Positions 63,526 to 64,000 of a DNA stretch of 64,000 bases are shown one piece after another. The position numbers and the translations under genes are program-made. This DNA is from Acidocella facilis ATCC 35904. Lineage in GTDB: Bacteria; Pseudomonadota; Alphaproteobacteria; Acetobacterales; Acetobacteraceae. Position 1 is the first letter of the stretch, and each line of letters begins with the position of its first letter. The stretch covers positions 186,001-250,000 of the forward strand of contig NZ_JHYG01000002.1 in assembly GCF_000687875.1 (NCBI RefSeq). The letters are read 5' to 3'. The notes below the pieces were generated by a model. The model worked only from the letters and a program-made list of their open reading frames with translations, was not told the origin of the DNA and ran no database searches.

Positions 63526-64000
<475 letters not shown>

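Overview
The window is chromosomal DNA from a GC-rich alphaproteobacterium (about two thirds G+C by eye). A TrcR-type cell-cycle regulator, a DUF1192 protein, COX15-type heme A synthases and a class II DAHP synthase support this class. The gene content and the style of the intergenic repeats fit Acetobacteraceae, possibly an acidophilic member; the family-level call is an inference. Most of the DNA is tightly packed core metabolism. I see no rRNA, CRISPR array, transposase, integrase or phage gene.

Layout. 1-1854: end of a polyamine catabolic operon (glutamine synthetase-like protein, putrescine-type aminotransferase). 2099-6777: a heme-motif outer-membrane barrel divergent from a WD40 protein, then a DJ-1/PfpI protein, an amidohydrolase and a small membrane protein. 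6777-9050: ahcY with an unusual leader, a cytochrome c and a PCuAC copper chaperone. 9173-13304: folB, uvrC, pgi. 13395-14667: a minimal two-component pair and tRNA-Gln. 14682-22646: ispE, a TPR lipoprotein, apaG, folE, a nucleoside deaminase, two tandem COX15 paralogues and tldD. 22787-27095: ilvH, ilvB, miaA, serB and tRNA-Met. 27197-31940: APC permease and copper amine oxidase with a divergent AraC regulator. 31922-34814: maf, an XRE regulator, an Smr protein, DUF1192, trcR and a YdcH protein. 34949-44251: sulfotransferase, SNF2 helicase, nadE, pncB, aroF (class II) and gor. 44408-57330: a loose cell-surface/polysaccharide region (two large glycosyltransferases sharing an N-terminal module, a short tandem-repeat protein, a GT9 transferase, a Wza-like lipoprotein) mixed with ygfZ, dihydroorotase, a cupin and an MFS transporter. 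57327-64000: class II aldolase, cold-shock protein, acs, ppc and the start of ilvC.

Functional themes. Amine use appears twice: glutamylation/transamination at the left edge, and amine oxidase plus permease plus AraC near 30 kb. NAD synthesis (pncB, nadE), branched-chain amino acids (ilvB, ilvH, ilvC), pterin synthesis (folB, folE) and the acetate/anaplerotic pair acs-ppc are also present. Cytochrome oxidase assembly is represented by PCuAC, COX15 and its altered twin.

The most interesting signals are: (i) two families of short structured intergenic repeats, one modular with MITE-like termini that supply stop codons to neighbouring genes, the other with a hairpin whose stem differs between copies while staying paired; (ii) a second COX15 copy that has lost one of four conserved heme-region histidines; (iii) a fused CxxCH-plus-barrel protein with Cyc2-like architecture; (iv) an 11-bp inverted repeat that encloses the start codon of a cupin gene; (v) a beta-type module shared by two convergent glycosyltransferases.
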